Assembly: GCA_017999365.1 (NCBI GenBank) | Contig: JAGNLW010000001.1 | Coordinates: 814,239-878,238, forward strand | Direction: 5' to 3' | Origin: Candidatus Aminicenantota bacterium | Lineage (GTDB): Bacteria; Acidobacteriota; Aminicenantia; Aminicenantales; Saccharicenantaceae | Length of the DNA stretch: 64,000 bases | Shown here: piece by piece, positions 25,560-34,257 of the stretch | Numbering within the stretch: position 1 is the first letter of the stretch | Layout of the letters: each line of letters begins with the position of its first letter | Made by a program: the position numbers and the translations under genes | Notes under the pieces: generated by a model | The model's input: only the letters and a program-made list of their open reading frames with translations | The model's database searches: none | Told to the model about the DNA's origin: nothing

Positions 25560-26531
25560 TCAGCGGTCCCGGTGCCGGAGACGGTCGAGGGCCACGGCGA
25601 CGACGATGATGGCCCCGATGATGATCTCCTGGATGTAGTTCGGCCAGCCCATCATCGTGCAGCCGTTGCGGAGGAAGGACATGATCAGGACGCCGACCAT
25701 GGTGCCCAGGACGCTGCCCTCGCCGCCGCTGAGGCTGCCGCCGCCGATGACGACGGCGGCGATGATGTCGAGCTCCAGGCCCACGGCCACGGTCGGGTCG
25801 CCGACCGTGAGCCGGGACAGCTCCATGACCCCGCTCAGCCCGCAGAACAGGCCCGACAGGGTGTAGACGAGGACCTTGACCCGGTCGGTGCGGATGCCGC
25901 AGAGACGGGCCGTGGCTTCGTTCGACCCGACGGCGAAGACGTGGCGGCCGAAGACGGTCCTCTTGAGCAGCACGGCCAGGACGACGGCGAAGAGGATGAC
26001 GATCCAGACGCCGGGCGCGAGCAGCAGCCAGGCCGGCTCGGGGCTCCGGGACATGAGCCCGTTGATCCAGGTCATGGGGGCGTCGATCTTCTGGTTGCCG
26101 GCGATCCACTTGGCCGCGCCGCGGGCGATGCCCATCATGCCCATGGTGACGATGAACGGGACGAGCCGCAGGCGCGTCACCAGCCCCCCGTTGAGGAAGC
26201 CGACCAGCCCGCCGGTCAGGACGCCGAGGAGGACGGCGACCGCGGGCGCGGCGCCGGCGTTGACGGCGTAGGCCGTGATGACGCTGGCCAGGGCGATGTT
26301 CGAGGCCGCCGAGAGGTCGATGCCGCCGCCGATGATGACCAGGGTCATGCCCAGGGCCCCCAGGGCCACGATGACCGATTGGGTGGCCACGCTCTTGAAA
26401 TTGGCGATCCGCAGGAACCGGCCCTGGACCTCCGGGATGAGGGCGAACAGGGCGATGACGAGGAGCAGGCCGATGAAGGGGCCGAAGAAGTTGAGGGCCC
26501 GGCCGAAGCGGGCCCGAGTCGGACGGCTCAT
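25560..26531 (-). CDS. Ribose-type sugar ABC transporter permease
   Basis: Inner-membrane permease of the RbsC/YjfF family, 323 residues from ATG 26531, which overlaps the ATPase stop as ATGA. Conserved features: GMTLVIIGGGIDLS in the first half, GFLNGGLVTRLRLVPFIVTMG, and the late EELDIIAA-type LELDIIAAVVIGGGSLSGGEGS, the cytoplasmic loop that contacts the ATPase. About 9-10 helices. The substrate (pentose, autoinducer-2-like or other sugar) cannot be told. Confidence 0.93.
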   Translation of the reverse strand: MSRPTRARFGRALNFFGPFIGLLLVIALFALIPEVQGRFLRIANFKSVATQSVIVALGALGMTLVIIGGGIDLSAASNIALASVITAYAVNAGAAPAVAVLLGVLTGGLVGFLNGGLVTRLRLVPFIVTMGMMGIARGAAKWIAGNQKIDAPMTWINGLMSRSPEPAWLLLAPGVWIVILFAVVLAVLLKRTVFGRHVFAVGSNEATARLCGIRTDRVKVLVYTLSGLFCGLSGVMELSRLTVGDPTVAVGLELDIIAAVVIGGGSLSGGEGSVLGTMVGVLIMSFLRNGCTMMGWPNYIQEIIIGAIIVVAVALDRLRHRDR

Positions 26532-28072
26532 GACGGGTTCCTTTGTCCGGCCGGGGTCCCGGTCGAGGCCCGGCCCACGGTGGCCGCGGCCATCAGGGCG
26601 GCGGCGTCCCACGCGGCGACCGGCCTGTCCTCGACGAGGGCCCCCCGGTGGAAGACGGCGATGCGGTCGCAGATGCCGAGGAGCTCGGGCAGATAGGAGC
26701 TGACGAACAGGACGGCCTTGCCCTCGCGGGCCAGGCCGCCGATCCACTCGTAGATCTGGCTCTTGCTGACGACGTCGATGCCCCGGGTCGGCTCGTCGAG
26801 CAGCAGGACCGCGGCCTTCTGATGGAGCAGCCGGGCCAGGGCGACTTTCTGCTGGTTGCCGCCGGACAGGTCGCCGGCCTTCTGCCCCGGGCCCTTGGCC
26901 TTGACGGCCAGCCGGTCGATCCAGCCGGCGACGGCGCGGTCGCGGTTCCGTAGGCCGAGGAGGCCCCGCCGGCGGTAGGGCCGGAGGTCGCTCAGGGTCA
27001 TGTTGTCGGCGACGGACAGGCCCAGGGCCAGGCCCTCGGACTGCCGGTCCTCGCTGAGGAGGCCGAGGCCGCCGCGGATGCGGGCCCACGGGCGGCGGCC
27101 GGCGAGCTCGGCCCCGGAGACGACGACGGCGCCGCCCTCGACCTCGTCGAGGCCGAAGATCGTCCGCAGCAGCTCGGTCCGGCCCGAGCCGATGAGCCCG
27201 GCCAGGCCCAGGATCTCGCCCCGGGCCAGGCTCAGGCCGACGGGGGCGGCCATGGACCGGCCCTTGAGGCGGTCCGCGGCCAGGACGGGCGCCCCGACGG
27301 CGTGGGGGACGCGCGGGAAGAGCTCGGTGAACTCCCGGCCGACCATGAGCCGGATGAGGTCGTCGAGACGGGCCTCGGCCATCCTCCCCGACCCGACGCT
27401 CCGCCCGTCGCGCAGGACCGTGTAGGAGTCGGCCACGCGCTGGATCTCCTCCAGGAAGTGGCTGATGTAGATGACGCCGACGTCCTGGTCCCGGAGGCCG
27501 CGGACGATCTCGAACAGGCGCAGGCTGTCCTCCTGCGAGAGGGAGCTCGTCGGCTCGTCCATGACCAGGATGCGGGGCCGCCCGGCCAGGGCCCGGGCGA
27601 TCTCGACAAGCTGGCGCGCGCCGACGCTGAGCTCGCCCACGGGGACGTCGGGCGAGATCTCGGGGTGGCGGACGAGCTCGAGGACCTGGCGGACCTCCCG
27701 GCCCATGGCCGCCCGGTCGAGCCAGCCCGAGGCGTGGCGCTCTCGGCCGAGCATGATGTTCTCGGCCACGGTCAGGTGCGGGGCCAGGTTGAGCTCCTGG
27801 TAGATCATGGACACGCCGCGGCGGAGCCCGTCGGCCGGCCCGGCCGGAGAGTAGGGGCGGCCGTCGATCTCCATCCGCCCGGCGTCGGGGGCCAGGGCGC
27901 CGCTGAGGACCTTCATCAGCGTGCTCTTGCCGGCGCCGTTCTCGCCGATGAGGGCGTGGACCTCGCCCCGGGCGAGCTCGAAGGTGACGCCGTCGAGGGC
28001 CCGGGTGGCGCCGAAGCTCCGGCTCACGCCGGTCATGCGGAGGACGGGCGGGCCGGCCGGCGCGGGGCTCAT
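26528..28072 (-). CDS. Ribose-type sugar ABC transporter ATP-binding protein
   Basis: 514-residue protein with two ABC cassettes. The first has Walker A GENGAGKST (about 42-50), signature LSVGARQ and Walker B ILVMDEPTSSL. The second has a degenerate Walker A-like GLIGSGRTEL, signature LSGGNQQK and LLLDEPTRG, as is normal for RbsA/MglA proteins. It energises import by the adjacent permease. Both ends overlap neighbours by ATGA, showing one coupled unit: binding protein, ATPase, permease. Confidence 0.95.
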   Translation of the reverse strand: MSPAPAGPPVLRMTGVSRSFGATRALDGVTFELARGEVHALIGENGAGKSTLMKVLSGALAPDAGRMEIDGRPYSPAGPADGLRRGVSMIYQELNLAPHLTVAENIMLGRERHASGWLDRAAMGREVRQVLELVRHPEISPDVPVGELSVGARQLVEIARALAGRPRILVMDEPTSSLSQEDSLRLFEIVRGLRDQDVGVIYISHFLEEIQRVADSYTVLRDGRSVGSGRMAEARLDDLIRLMVGREFTELFPRVPHAVGAPVLAADRLKGRSMAAPVGLSLARGEILGLAGLIGSGRTELLRTIFGLDEVEGGAVVVSGAELAGRRPWARIRGGLGLLSEDRQSEGLALGLSVADNMTLSDLRPYRRRGLLGLRNRDRAVAGWIDRLAVKAKGPGQKAGDLSGGNQQKVALARLLHQKAAVLLLDEPTRGIDVVSKSQIYEWIGGLAREGKAVLFVSSYLPELLGICDRIAVFHRGALVEDRPVAAWDAAALMAAATVGRASTGTPAGQRNPS

Positions 28073-29073
28073 CGGTCGTCGATCGCGGAGAGGTCGGGCG
28101 AGAGCAGGGCCCGGATGTCGGGCGAGTCCATGTTATCGGAGGTGGCCAGGGCGACGCCCGTGTCGATGACCTTGGCGACCGTCTCGCCCCTGAGGCGGGC
28201 GACGACGGTCTTGACCCCGAGGTAGCCCATCTGGACCGGGTTCTGGAGGACGAGGCCGCGCAGGTGGCCGTCGCGGAGGCCCTGGATGAGCTTGGGCGAG
28301 CTGTCGAAGCCGACGAACGGGATCTTGCCGGCCAGCCCGGACTCCTGGAGGGCCCGGAGCATGCCGAAGGTGCTGGACTCGTTGGGCGTGAAGACCCCTT
28401 CGACGTCGGGGAAGCGGCCGAGGAGGTTCTCGGCCAGCTGGTAGGCCGTCTCCGTCGTGGCCCCGGCGTACTGGTCCTGGACGAGGAGGGTCAGCCCGGG
28501 GAACTCCTTGACCACGGTGTCGCGGAAGCCGGCCTCGCGCTGGGTCGTGCTGGCCGAACCCTCCTGGTAGCGGATGAGGAAGATCCGGCCCCGGCCGCCG
28601 AGGATCTCGCCCAGCCGGCGGGCCGCCAGGACGCCGCCCTTGTAGTTGTCCGTGGCCACATAGCTGACGAAGTCCTCGCCCTGCAGGCCGGAGTCGATGA
28701 CGACGACCGGGATGCCCTCCCGGACGGCGTCGGCGACCGGCCGCACCAGGGCCCGGTCGTCGAGGGGCGCCAGGACGATGCCGTCGACGCCGCGGCTGAT
28801 GAAGTCCTCGACCACCGTGATCTGCTGGGCCCGGTCGTCCTCCTTCTGCGGGCCCTTCCAGTAGATCCGGACGTCGAGCTCGCGGGCGGCCCGGGCCGCC
28901 CCGGCGTGGATGGACTTCCAGAACTCGTGGGTCGTGCCCTTGGGGATGACGGCGATGCGCAGGGCCTTCTCCCCTCCCGGGCCGGGCGCCCCGGAAGGGT
29001 TCCGGCCGCAGGCCGCGAAGGCCAGGCCCAGGCAGAGGACGGCGGCGAGGATCGGGGGGGTGGCGGGTTTCAT
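28069..29073 (-). CDS. Ribose-type sugar ABC transporter binding lipoprotein
   Basis: Substrate-binding protein of 334 residues from ATG 29073. Lipoprotein-like signal (ILAAVLCLGLAFAAC), then a periplasmic binding-protein type 1 fold: LRIAVIPKGTTHEFWKSIHAGA, GVDGIVLAPLDDRAL, PVVVIDSGLQGEDFVSYVATDN, VFTPNESSTFGML and FVGFDSS. The anchor cysteine favours a membrane-tethered receptor. The promoter -10 box TATACT ends only 6 nt before ATG, so the message is probably leaderless. Confidence 0.93.
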   Translation of the reverse strand: MKPATPPILAAVLCLGLAFAACGRNPSGAPGPGGEKALRIAVIPKGTTHEFWKSIHAGAARAARELDVRIYWKGPQKEDDRAQQITVVEDFISRGVDGIVLAPLDDRALVRPVADAVREGIPVVVIDSGLQGEDFVSYVATDNYKGGVLAARRLGEILGGRGRIFLIRYQEGSASTTQREAGFRDTVVKEFPGLTLLVQDQYAGATTETAYQLAENLLGRFPDVEGVFTPNESSTFGMLRALQESGLAGKIPFVGFDSSPKLIQGLRDGHLRGLVLQNPVQMGYLGVKTVVARLRGETVAKVIDTGVALATSDNMDSPDIRALLSPDLSAIDDR

Positions 29074-29079
29074 GGGCCC

Positions 29080-29109
29080 AGTATACCTTGGAAGGGAAAG
29101 GACGGTCAA
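29080..29109 (-). promoter_or_regulatory. Promoter of the sugar ABC importer operon
   Basis: TTGACC (29109-29104), an 18-nt spacer and TATACT (29085-29080). The -10 ends 6 nt before the start codon, placing +1 at or next to the A of ATG. Confidence 0.7.
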
Positions 29110-29218
29110 AGGGACCGCCCCACAAAAAGGGGGGGAACCACCTTCGGCCGGGGCGCGAAGATGGTCCCCCGTTCCCGCCGGGGGCCCGCGCCCCCGGTCT
29201 CACGGACGGCTCGGGGCC

Positions 29219-29416
29219 TTACTTCTTCTTGAGGATGGGCATCCCGGTCTTGGCGGTCTCCTGGACCTTGTAAGCGGCCGGGACCGCGTCCAGGGCGCCG
29301 GGACGCACGTCGCGGGCGAAGAAGTAGATGGTCTGCTTGCGCCCGCCCTTCAGCAACACTTCCTTGGAATGGAGGAAGTAGCTGACGCCCTTGGAGTTCT
29401 TGAATTCATACGCCAT
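29219..29416 (-). CDS. Small conserved-type protein (65 aa)
   Basis: 65 residues, ATG 29416 with CGGAGGT 7 nt upstream. It starts MAYEFKNSKGVSYFLHSKE, continues KGGRKQTIYFFARDVRPGALDAVPAAY and ends GMPILKKK. The pattern reads as a small beta-rich fold with a basic tail. I have the impression that proteins with this layout occur widely in bacteria without assigned function. It lies 34 nt after fadL-like on the same strand and is probably co-transcribed. A GC-rich hairpin (29178-29197) follows, without a clear T-tract. Confidence 0.78.
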   Translation of the reverse strand: MAYEFKNSKGVSYFLHSKEVLLKGGRKQTIYFFARDVRPGALDAVPAAYKVQETAKTGMPILKKK

Positions 29417-29450
29417 GTCCGTTACCTCCGATGAAGATTTTTATGTGTCG

Positions 29451-30683
29451 TCAGAACTTGTAGCCCAGGTTGACGCCGAAGAGATGGGCCCGCGTGTCGA
29501 ACGTGCCCTGGAAGATATCGGGACGGGCGCTCGTCCTCTCGTGGAAGTTCTCGTACTGGTAGGCGAAGTCGAGCGTGACCTTGCCGAGCGTGTAGCCGAA
29601 GCCGGCCGTGAACGTCGTCCGGTTGGCGTCCGGCAGGCCCGAGTCCATGGTCGCCGCCGGCTGGGGCGTGCGGTCGTAGGCGAAGCCGGCCCGCAGGGCC
29701 AGGCGGCCGGTGGCCAGGTACTCGAGGCCGGTCCGGGCGATCCAGGAGTCCTTCCACAGCGTCGGGACGACGATGTCCTCGGCCAGGGCCAGGTCCGGCA
29801 CCTCGATGTGGAAGGTGTAGCCGTCGTAGACGCTCCACAGGAAATAGTGGAGGTCGACGGCCCAGACGAGCTTCTTCGTCAGGTCGAAGGACAGGCCCAG
29901 GGTCATGATGTCGGGGAAGCGGAAGCTCGTCGCCCCGGTGCCCTCGAAGGGGGTCTCGTAGACCGGCACGTCGAGCGTGATCGAGCCGGAATAATCCAGG
30001 GTGAAGCGGCTGCGGTAGCTCAGCCCGACGCGGAAGCCGTCGCCCCGGTAGAGGGCCCCGGCGTTGAAGGCGAAGGCCGTGCCGTCGACGTCGGCCTCGG
30101 CCGGGACCTCGACGAGGGTCTCGCCCATGGGCATGAGCTGGACCTGGGATTGGGTCAGCTTCGAGAAGACGAACGAGACGCCGGCGCCGAGAGAGAACCG
30201 CTCGGAGAGCTTCACGGCGACCGTGGGATTGACGTTGAAGGTGACCATGTCGCTCTTGGTGCCCAGGAAGCGCCAGGGGAAGCTCGCCGGCTCGGGCCAC
30301 TCGATGCCCAAACCGAAGGGCGAGGTGACCCCGATGCCGACGGCGACGCGGTCCGAGACCTTGTGGGAGACGTAGAGGTTGGGCGGGTAGAAGAGCTTGT
30401 GGATCTGGTCGTACTTCGGGGCGCCGGGGTAATCGGGGAAGACGGCCGACCCGGAGGGGACGATGAAGGTCGCCCCGCCCATGATCCGGGTCCCGTCGAG
30501 GAAGGCCAGGCCGGCCGGATTGTGCCAGATCGCCGAGGGGTCCTTGGCCAGGCTGGTGAAGGCCCCGGCCATGGCCATGGCCGCCGCCCCGTGCTCGTAG
30601 ATCAGGAAGCCGGAGCTTCGTGCGGCGGGCGCCAGGACGAGCAGAGAGACGGCCAGAAGGGCGAAGACCCGTTTGCGGCTCAT
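29451..30683 (-). CDS. FadL/OmpP1-family outer-membrane transporter
   Basis: 410-residue outer-membrane barrel for hydrophobic compounds. The signal peptide ends near ARSSG, and the mature N-terminus (GFLIYEHGAAAMAMAGAFTSLA) is the plug-forming FadL N-terminus, followed by the diagnostic NPAGLAFL. A C-terminal beta-barrel ends in GVNLGYKF with a terminal Phe. ATG 30683 has GGGAGGAGG upstream. FadL relatives import long-chain fatty acids or aromatic hydrocarbons; which one is unknown here. Confidence 0.92.
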   Translation of the reverse strand: MSRKRVFALLAVSLLVLAPAARSSGFLIYEHGAAAMAMAGAFTSLAKDPSAIWHNPAGLAFLDGTRIMGGATFIVPSGSAVFPDYPGAPKYDQIHKLFYPPNLYVSHKVSDRVAVGIGVTSPFGLGIEWPEPASFPWRFLGTKSDMVTFNVNPTVAVKLSERFSLGAGVSFVFSKLTQSQVQLMPMGETLVEVPAEADVDGTAFAFNAGALYRGDGFRVGLSYRSRFTLDYSGSITLDVPVYETPFEGTGATSFRFPDIMTLGLSFDLTKKLVWAVDLHYFLWSVYDGYTFHIEVPDLALAEDIVVPTLWKDSWIARTGLEYLATGRLALRAGFAYDRTPQPAATMDSGLPDANRTTFTAGFGYTLGKVTLDFAYQYENFHERTSARPDIFQGTFDTRAHLFGVNLGYKF

Positions 30684-30775
30684 CTATACCTCCTCCCGAC
30701 GACGGTTCCCGATGGACCTTTGCCGAGCGTTGAAAAGCTCAGTGAGATGATAATACTCCTGTCGATCTGGTTCAA

Positions 30776-30804
30776 CTAATATAGAAATTCCCGCCTGATG
30801 TCAA
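30776..30804 (-). promoter_or_regulatory. Promoter of the fadL-like gene, inside a hairpin
   Basis: TTGACA (30804-30799), a 17-nt spacer and TATTAG (30781-30776) on the minus strand; leader about 85 nt. The -35 lies within the loop of the hairpin that follows the DUF3467 gene. Confidence 0.6.
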
Positions 30805-30820
30805 GACCGCGACAGGCGGG
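30790..30820 (-). terminator. Hairpin after the DUF3467 gene
   Basis: 8-bp stem CCCGCCTG/CAGGCGGG with a 15-nt loop, followed on the minus strand by AATTTCTATATT. The T-tract is imperfect, so this is a moderate terminator call. Confidence 0.5.
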
Positions 30821-30829
30821 AACGCCCCG

Positions 30830-31123
30830 TCACTGGATGAAATCGACCTTGGGCGGCAGGTCCGAGGGCACGATCGTCCCGTAGGCGTCCTCGTAGCGCT
30901 TGATGTTCGCCTGCAGGGCTTCGAGGAAACGCTTGGCGTGGGCCGGACTGACGATGACGCGGGAGACGAGCTTGCCGTATGGCCCGTCCGGGAAGAGGAA
31001 GGCGAAATCGAACAGGAACTCCTCGCGCGAGTGGCGGATGGCGGCGAGGCTGGCGTACTGGCCGACGGCGACCGCCTCGTCGACCTTGATCTCGACCTTC
31101 TTGGTTTCGGCCTTGGGGTCCAT
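30830..31123 (-). CDS. DUF3467-family protein
   Basis: 97-residue cytoplasmic protein. Family features: VGQYASLAAIRHSREEFLFDF near residue 20, SRVIVSPAHAKRFLEALQANI near 55, and YEDAYGTI near the end. The family is widespread and uncharacterised. ATG 31123 has GGAGGG upstream. A possible promoter is TTGATT-17-CAGAAT about 33-60 nt before the start. Confidence 0.85.
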   Translation of the reverse strand: MDPKAETKKVEIKVDEAVAVGQYASLAAIRHSREEFLFDFAFLFPDGPYGKLVSRVIVSPAHAKRFLEALQANIKRYEDAYGTIVPSDLPPKVDFIQ

Positions 31124-31232
31124 GGTCCCTCCGGGATCGAATTGACGTCCCTTCCATTCTGTGCCGAAAGCGATGAAAAATCAATCGCTTGGACGATCGC
31201 GGACGGCGTTCGAAAAAATTTGAAAATTTCGC

Positions 31233-31260
31233 TTTACAATGATCCGCTGTATGATATACT
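31233..31260 (+). promoter_or_regulatory. Orphan plus-strand promoter-like sequence
   Basis: TTTACA (31233-31238), a 16-nt spacer and TATACT (31255-31260), pointing right where no plus-strand gene exists. A small hairpin (31280-31295) followed by TTTTT (31301-31305) lies just downstream. It could make a very short RNA or antisense to the agmatinase 3' end. Confidence 0.35.
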
Positions 31261-31412
31261 GATTGTGGCTTTCTTGAGCGGGCTGGGGAAAGCCCCCACC
31301 TTTTTGGTTCCCATCATCAACCCCCCTTTTGCTGACAACAGCCCGCACTTCCCCTCCCCGGGGATCCTCGTGTCAGGGATATCGGTCGAGGGCTGAGCCG
31401 GCAGTCCCGCGT

Positions 31413-32261
31413 TCAGGCCGCGCGGACGATGCGACCGGCGGTCTCTTTGAAGATCTTGAAGGCGGCCGCCGCGGTGATGCCCGAAGGATCGCGCGAGGGA
31501 TTGAGCTCGACGATGTCCAGGCCGACGATCCTCCCCTTCAGCGATTGGATGATCTGGACCGCCTGGCGCGTCGACAGGCCGCCCGGCTCGTGGTGGGAGA
31601 CGCCGGGGGCGAAGGCCGGATCGAGGGCGTCCATGTCGAAGGAGATGTAGACGGGGTTGGCGAAGCGCAGGTGGAGGGGGGCCTGGATGTCCTTCATCTC
31701 GATCATGCGGACGCCGTGCTTGAGGGCCCGGGCCCGGTGGTCGGCCGTGACGGCCCGCACGCCGACCTGGACCACGCCGGCGGCCAGGCCGTCCTCGACG
31801 ATCCGGGCGAAGGGGCAGGCGTGCGACAGGCGGTCGCCGTAGAGGTCGTCGTAGAGGTCCGGGTGGGCGTCGAAGTGGAGGACGTCGAGGGGCTTGAAGC
31901 GACGGGCGAAGGCCTTGAGGACGGGATAGGTGATGGAGTGGTCGCCGCCGAGCACGATGGGAACGGCGCCTTTCTCCAGGACGGCCGCCACGCCCTTCTC
32001 GACGAGGGCGAAGGACTTGTCCATGTCGCCCGAGGTGTCGACGTCGCCGAGGTCGACCAGGACGGTATCCTCCTCGAGGTTGACCCCGAGCTCCGTCCAG
32101 CCGCAGTAGCACTTGCCGGTGGAGACGGCCCGGACGGCGGCCGGCCCGGCCGCGGCGCCCCGGAGATAGCTCGATTTCTCGTCGAACGGCACGCCCAGGA
32201 CGGCGATCTGGTAGTCGGGATTCTCGGAAAGCGGCTTGGCGGCCCCGCCGAAATCGGACAT
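31413..32261 (-). CDS. Agmatinase/arginase-family ureohydrolase
   Basis: 282-residue Mn-dependent hydrolase. Metal motifs are intact: GGDHS, FDAHPDLYDD and SFDMDALDPAFAPG, followed by E in VELNPSRD. Closest by layout to agmatinase (SpeB), which converts agmatine to putrescine and urea; guanidinobutyrase or other ureohydrolases are possible. With SpeD at 58170 it suggests polyamine synthesis, though no arginine decarboxylase or spermidine synthase lies in the window. ATG 32261 has GAGGAGG upstream. Confidence 0.88.
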   Translation of the reverse strand: MSDFGGAAKPLSENPDYQIAVLGVPFDEKSSYLRGAAAGPAAVRAVSTGKCYCGWTELGVNLEEDTVLVDLGDVDTSGDMDKSFALVEKGVAAVLEKGAVPIVLGGDHSITYPVLKAFARRFKPLDVLHFDAHPDLYDDLYGDRLSHACPFARIVEDGLAAGVVQVGVRAVTADHRARALKHGVRMIEMKDIQAPLHLRFANPVYISFDMDALDPAFAPGVSHHEPGGLSTRQAVQIIQSLKGRIVGLDIVELNPSRDPSGITAAAAFKIFKETAGRIVRAA

Positions 32262-32291
32262 CGTCGACCTCCTCGTCGGTTGCTGCCCCCG

Positions 32292-32320
32292 ATTATACCC
32301 GAACTAGACTCGTCCCCAAA
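32292..32320 (-). promoter_or_regulatory. Promoter of the agmatinase-family gene
   Basis: Consensus TATAAT (32297-32292) with a weak TTTGGG -35 at 17 nt. The leader of about 25 nt carries GAGGAGG. Confidence 0.5.
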
Positions 32321-32536
32321 GAGGACGAGGGGGAAAAACCGGGGAGAGAGATCCTCCCTCTCCCTTTTCTGAACCTTGGCACCGCCTCTCGCGAGGCGGC
32401 CGCGGCGGCGAAGCCGCGACCGGGGCCATCGTCCCATGGGGCGCTCCGGGGGACAATCGCCGGACGGGGTGATTCCGGGGATGAGATCCCGGCCCGTTCC
32501 TCACCGCCCGCGATGACCCGCCCCGCCGGCCCGCGG

Positions 32537-32564
32537 TTGACAATCCCGCCCCCTTCCATACAAT
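32537..32564 (+). promoter_or_regulatory. Promoter of the ABC exporter/prepilin peptidase operon
   Basis: TTGACA (32537-32542), a 16-nt spacer and TACAAT (32559-32564). Only 8 nt (AGGGAGCG) separate the -10 from ATG 32573, so the purine-rich site would lie largely outside the transcript. Confidence 0.68.
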
Positions 32565-32572
32565 AGGGAGCG

Positions 32573-33490
32573 ATGTCCGACGCCATCCGCATCCGGGGCC
32601 TCGAGAAGAGCTTCCGTCTCGGCTTCATCCCCAAGACCCGTCCCGTCCTCCGGGGCATCGACCTGGCCGTGCGCGAGGGCGAGATCTTCGGCTACCTGGG
32701 CCCGAACGGCGCCGGCAAGACGACGACCATCAAATGCCTGCTCGGCCTGATACGGCCCGACGCCGGGACGGCCGAGATCTTCGGCCGCTCCTCCCTGTCG
32801 CCCCGCTCCCGCGAGTCGCTCGGCTTCCTGCCGGAGAACCCCTATTTCTACGACTACCTGACGGCCCGCGAGTTCCTGGCCTTCACGGCCGACCTGTTCG
32901 GCCTGGCCCGCGGGGTCAAGGAGGAACGGATCGCCCGCCTGCTCGCGCTCGTCGGTCTCGAGAGGGCCGCCGACCTGCCCCTGCGCAAGTACTCCCGGGG
33001 CATGCTCCAGCGGGCCGGTTTGGCCCAGGCCCTCGTCAACGACCCCAAACTGGTCATCCTCGACGAACCCCTCGGCGGCATGGACCCCCTCGGCCGCAAG
33101 GAGATCCGGGACATCATCGTCCGCTTCAAGGACGAGGGCAAGACCGTCTTCTTCACCTCGCACATCCTCCAGGACATCGAGATGATCTGCGACCGGGTGG
33201 CCATCATCGTCGGCGGCCGCATCGTCAAGGAGGGCCTCCTCAGCGATCTCGTCTCCGAGAAGGTCCTGTTCACCGAGTTGACCGTGGACGGGGTCCCGGC
33301 CGAGGCTTTCGCCGGCCTCGGCGAGAGCGTCTCCGCCCAGGGCGGCCGGGTCTGGCTCAGGGTCTTCGAGGAGGCCCGGATCGCCGCGGTGCTCGATCTC
33401 GTCCGCGAGCGCCGCGGCCGGCTCGTCGCCCTCAGCCCGCGGACCGAGACCCTGGAGGACATCTTCGTCGAAACGGTGACACGGACATGA
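32573..33490 (+). CDS. ABC transporter ATP-binding protein (export type)
   Basis: 305-residue ATPase. Walker A GPNGAGKTT (about residue 43), signature-like YSRGMLQRAGLAQAL, Walker B LVILDEPLGGMDP and switch His in FFTSHILQDIE. A C-terminal extension of about 90 residues after the ATPase is typical of the DrrA/NatA/CcmA-like exporters. The next gene (a permease) starts inside its stop codon (ATGA). The exported substrate is unknown. Confidence 0.93.
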   Translation: MSDAIRIRGLEKSFRLGFIPKTRPVLRGIDLAVREGEIFGYLGPNGAGKTTTIKCLLGLIRPDAGTAEIFGRSSLSPRSRESLGFLPENPYFYDYLTAREFLAFTADLFGLARGVKEERIARLLALVGLERAADLPLRKYSRGMLQRAGLAQALVNDPKLVILDEPLGGMDPLGRKEIRDIIVRFKDEGKTVFFTSHILQDIEMICDRVAIIVGGRIVKEGLLSDLVSEKVLFTELTVDGVPAEAFAGLGESVSAQGGRVWLRVFEEARIAAVLDLVRERRGRLVALSPRTETLEDIFVETVTRT

Positions 33491-34251
33491 AGATCGCGGC
33501 CATCGCGGGAATCACCTTCAAGGAAGCCAAGCGGGACCGGGTCCTGTACCTCCTGTTCTTCTTCGCCGCGCTCGGCATCGCCGGCTCCCGGGTCCTGGCC
33601 GTGCTGACGGTCGGCGACCGGGCCAAGATCGTCAAGGACGTCGGCCTGGCCTCCATCTCCGGTTTCGGCATCCTCATGGCCATCCTCATCGGGACCGGCC
33701 TGGTCTACAAGGAGATCGACAAGAAGACCATCTTCACCCTGCTCGCCAAGCCCCTCCACCGGGCCGAGTTCATCCTGGGCAAGTTCCTGGGCCTGGTCCT
33801 GACGCTCCTGATCATGACCGGGGCCATGACGGCCATCTTCCTGGCCCTTGTCGGGGCCCACACCGGCCGCGTCGAGACCTCCCTCCTCGTCGCCGTGGCC
33901 TACATCTTCCTCGAGCTCGTCCTGATCACGGCCGTGGCCGTCCTGTTCTCCTCCTTCTCGACGCCCATCCTGAGTTCGCTCTTCGCCCTGGCCTTCACGC
34001 TCATCGGGCACCTGTCCTGGGGCCTCGAGCTGATCCTCAGGAAGATGGGCCCGGGCGCCGGACGGACCCTGGTCAAGGCGCTCTACGCGGTCCTGCCGGA
34101 CCTCGAGAACTTCAACTTCAAGACGGAGGTCGTCCACGGCCTGCCCATCCCGCCGGCCATCTTCCTCTCGTCGTTCCTCTACGGCGTCTGCTACACGGCC
34201 TTCGTCCTCGGCCTGGCCGTCCTCGTCTTCCGGCGCCGGGACTTCATCTGA
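33487..34251 (+). CDS. ABC-2 type transporter permease
   Basis: 254-residue membrane protein, ATG 33487 overlapping the ATPase stop. The long plus-strand reading upstream is a shadow of the ATPase gene. Features: a cytoplasmic start (ITFKEAKRDRVLYLLF), about six helices, and the motif YKEIDKKTIFTLLAKPLHRAEFILGKF, which matches the ABC-2 family coupling loop. It forms an exporter with the preceding ATPase. Confidence 0.88.
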   Translation: MKIAAIAGITFKEAKRDRVLYLLFFFAALGIAGSRVLAVLTVGDRAKIVKDVGLASISGFGILMAILIGTGLVYKEIDKKTIFTLLAKPLHRAEFILGKFLGLVLTLLIMTGAMTAIFLALVGAHTGRVETSLLVAVAYIFLELVLITAVAVLFSSFSTPILSSLFALAFTLIGHLSWGLELILRKMGPGAGRTLVKALYAVLPDLENFNFKTEVVHGLPIPPAIFLSSFLYGVCYTAFVLGLAVLVFRRRDFI

Positions 34252-34257
34252 GCATTC

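Larger units (their letters stand above)
32262..32572. other. 311-bp divergent intergenic region with hairpins
   Basis: No credible gene. It holds the agmatinase promoter at the left and the ABC exporter promoter at the right. Between them are three hairpins: CTCGTCC/GGACGAG (32309-32329), CCGCCTC/GAGGCGG (32382-32399) and CGCGGC/GCCGCG (32401-32418). The latter two are only 1 nt apart. Confidence 0.5.
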
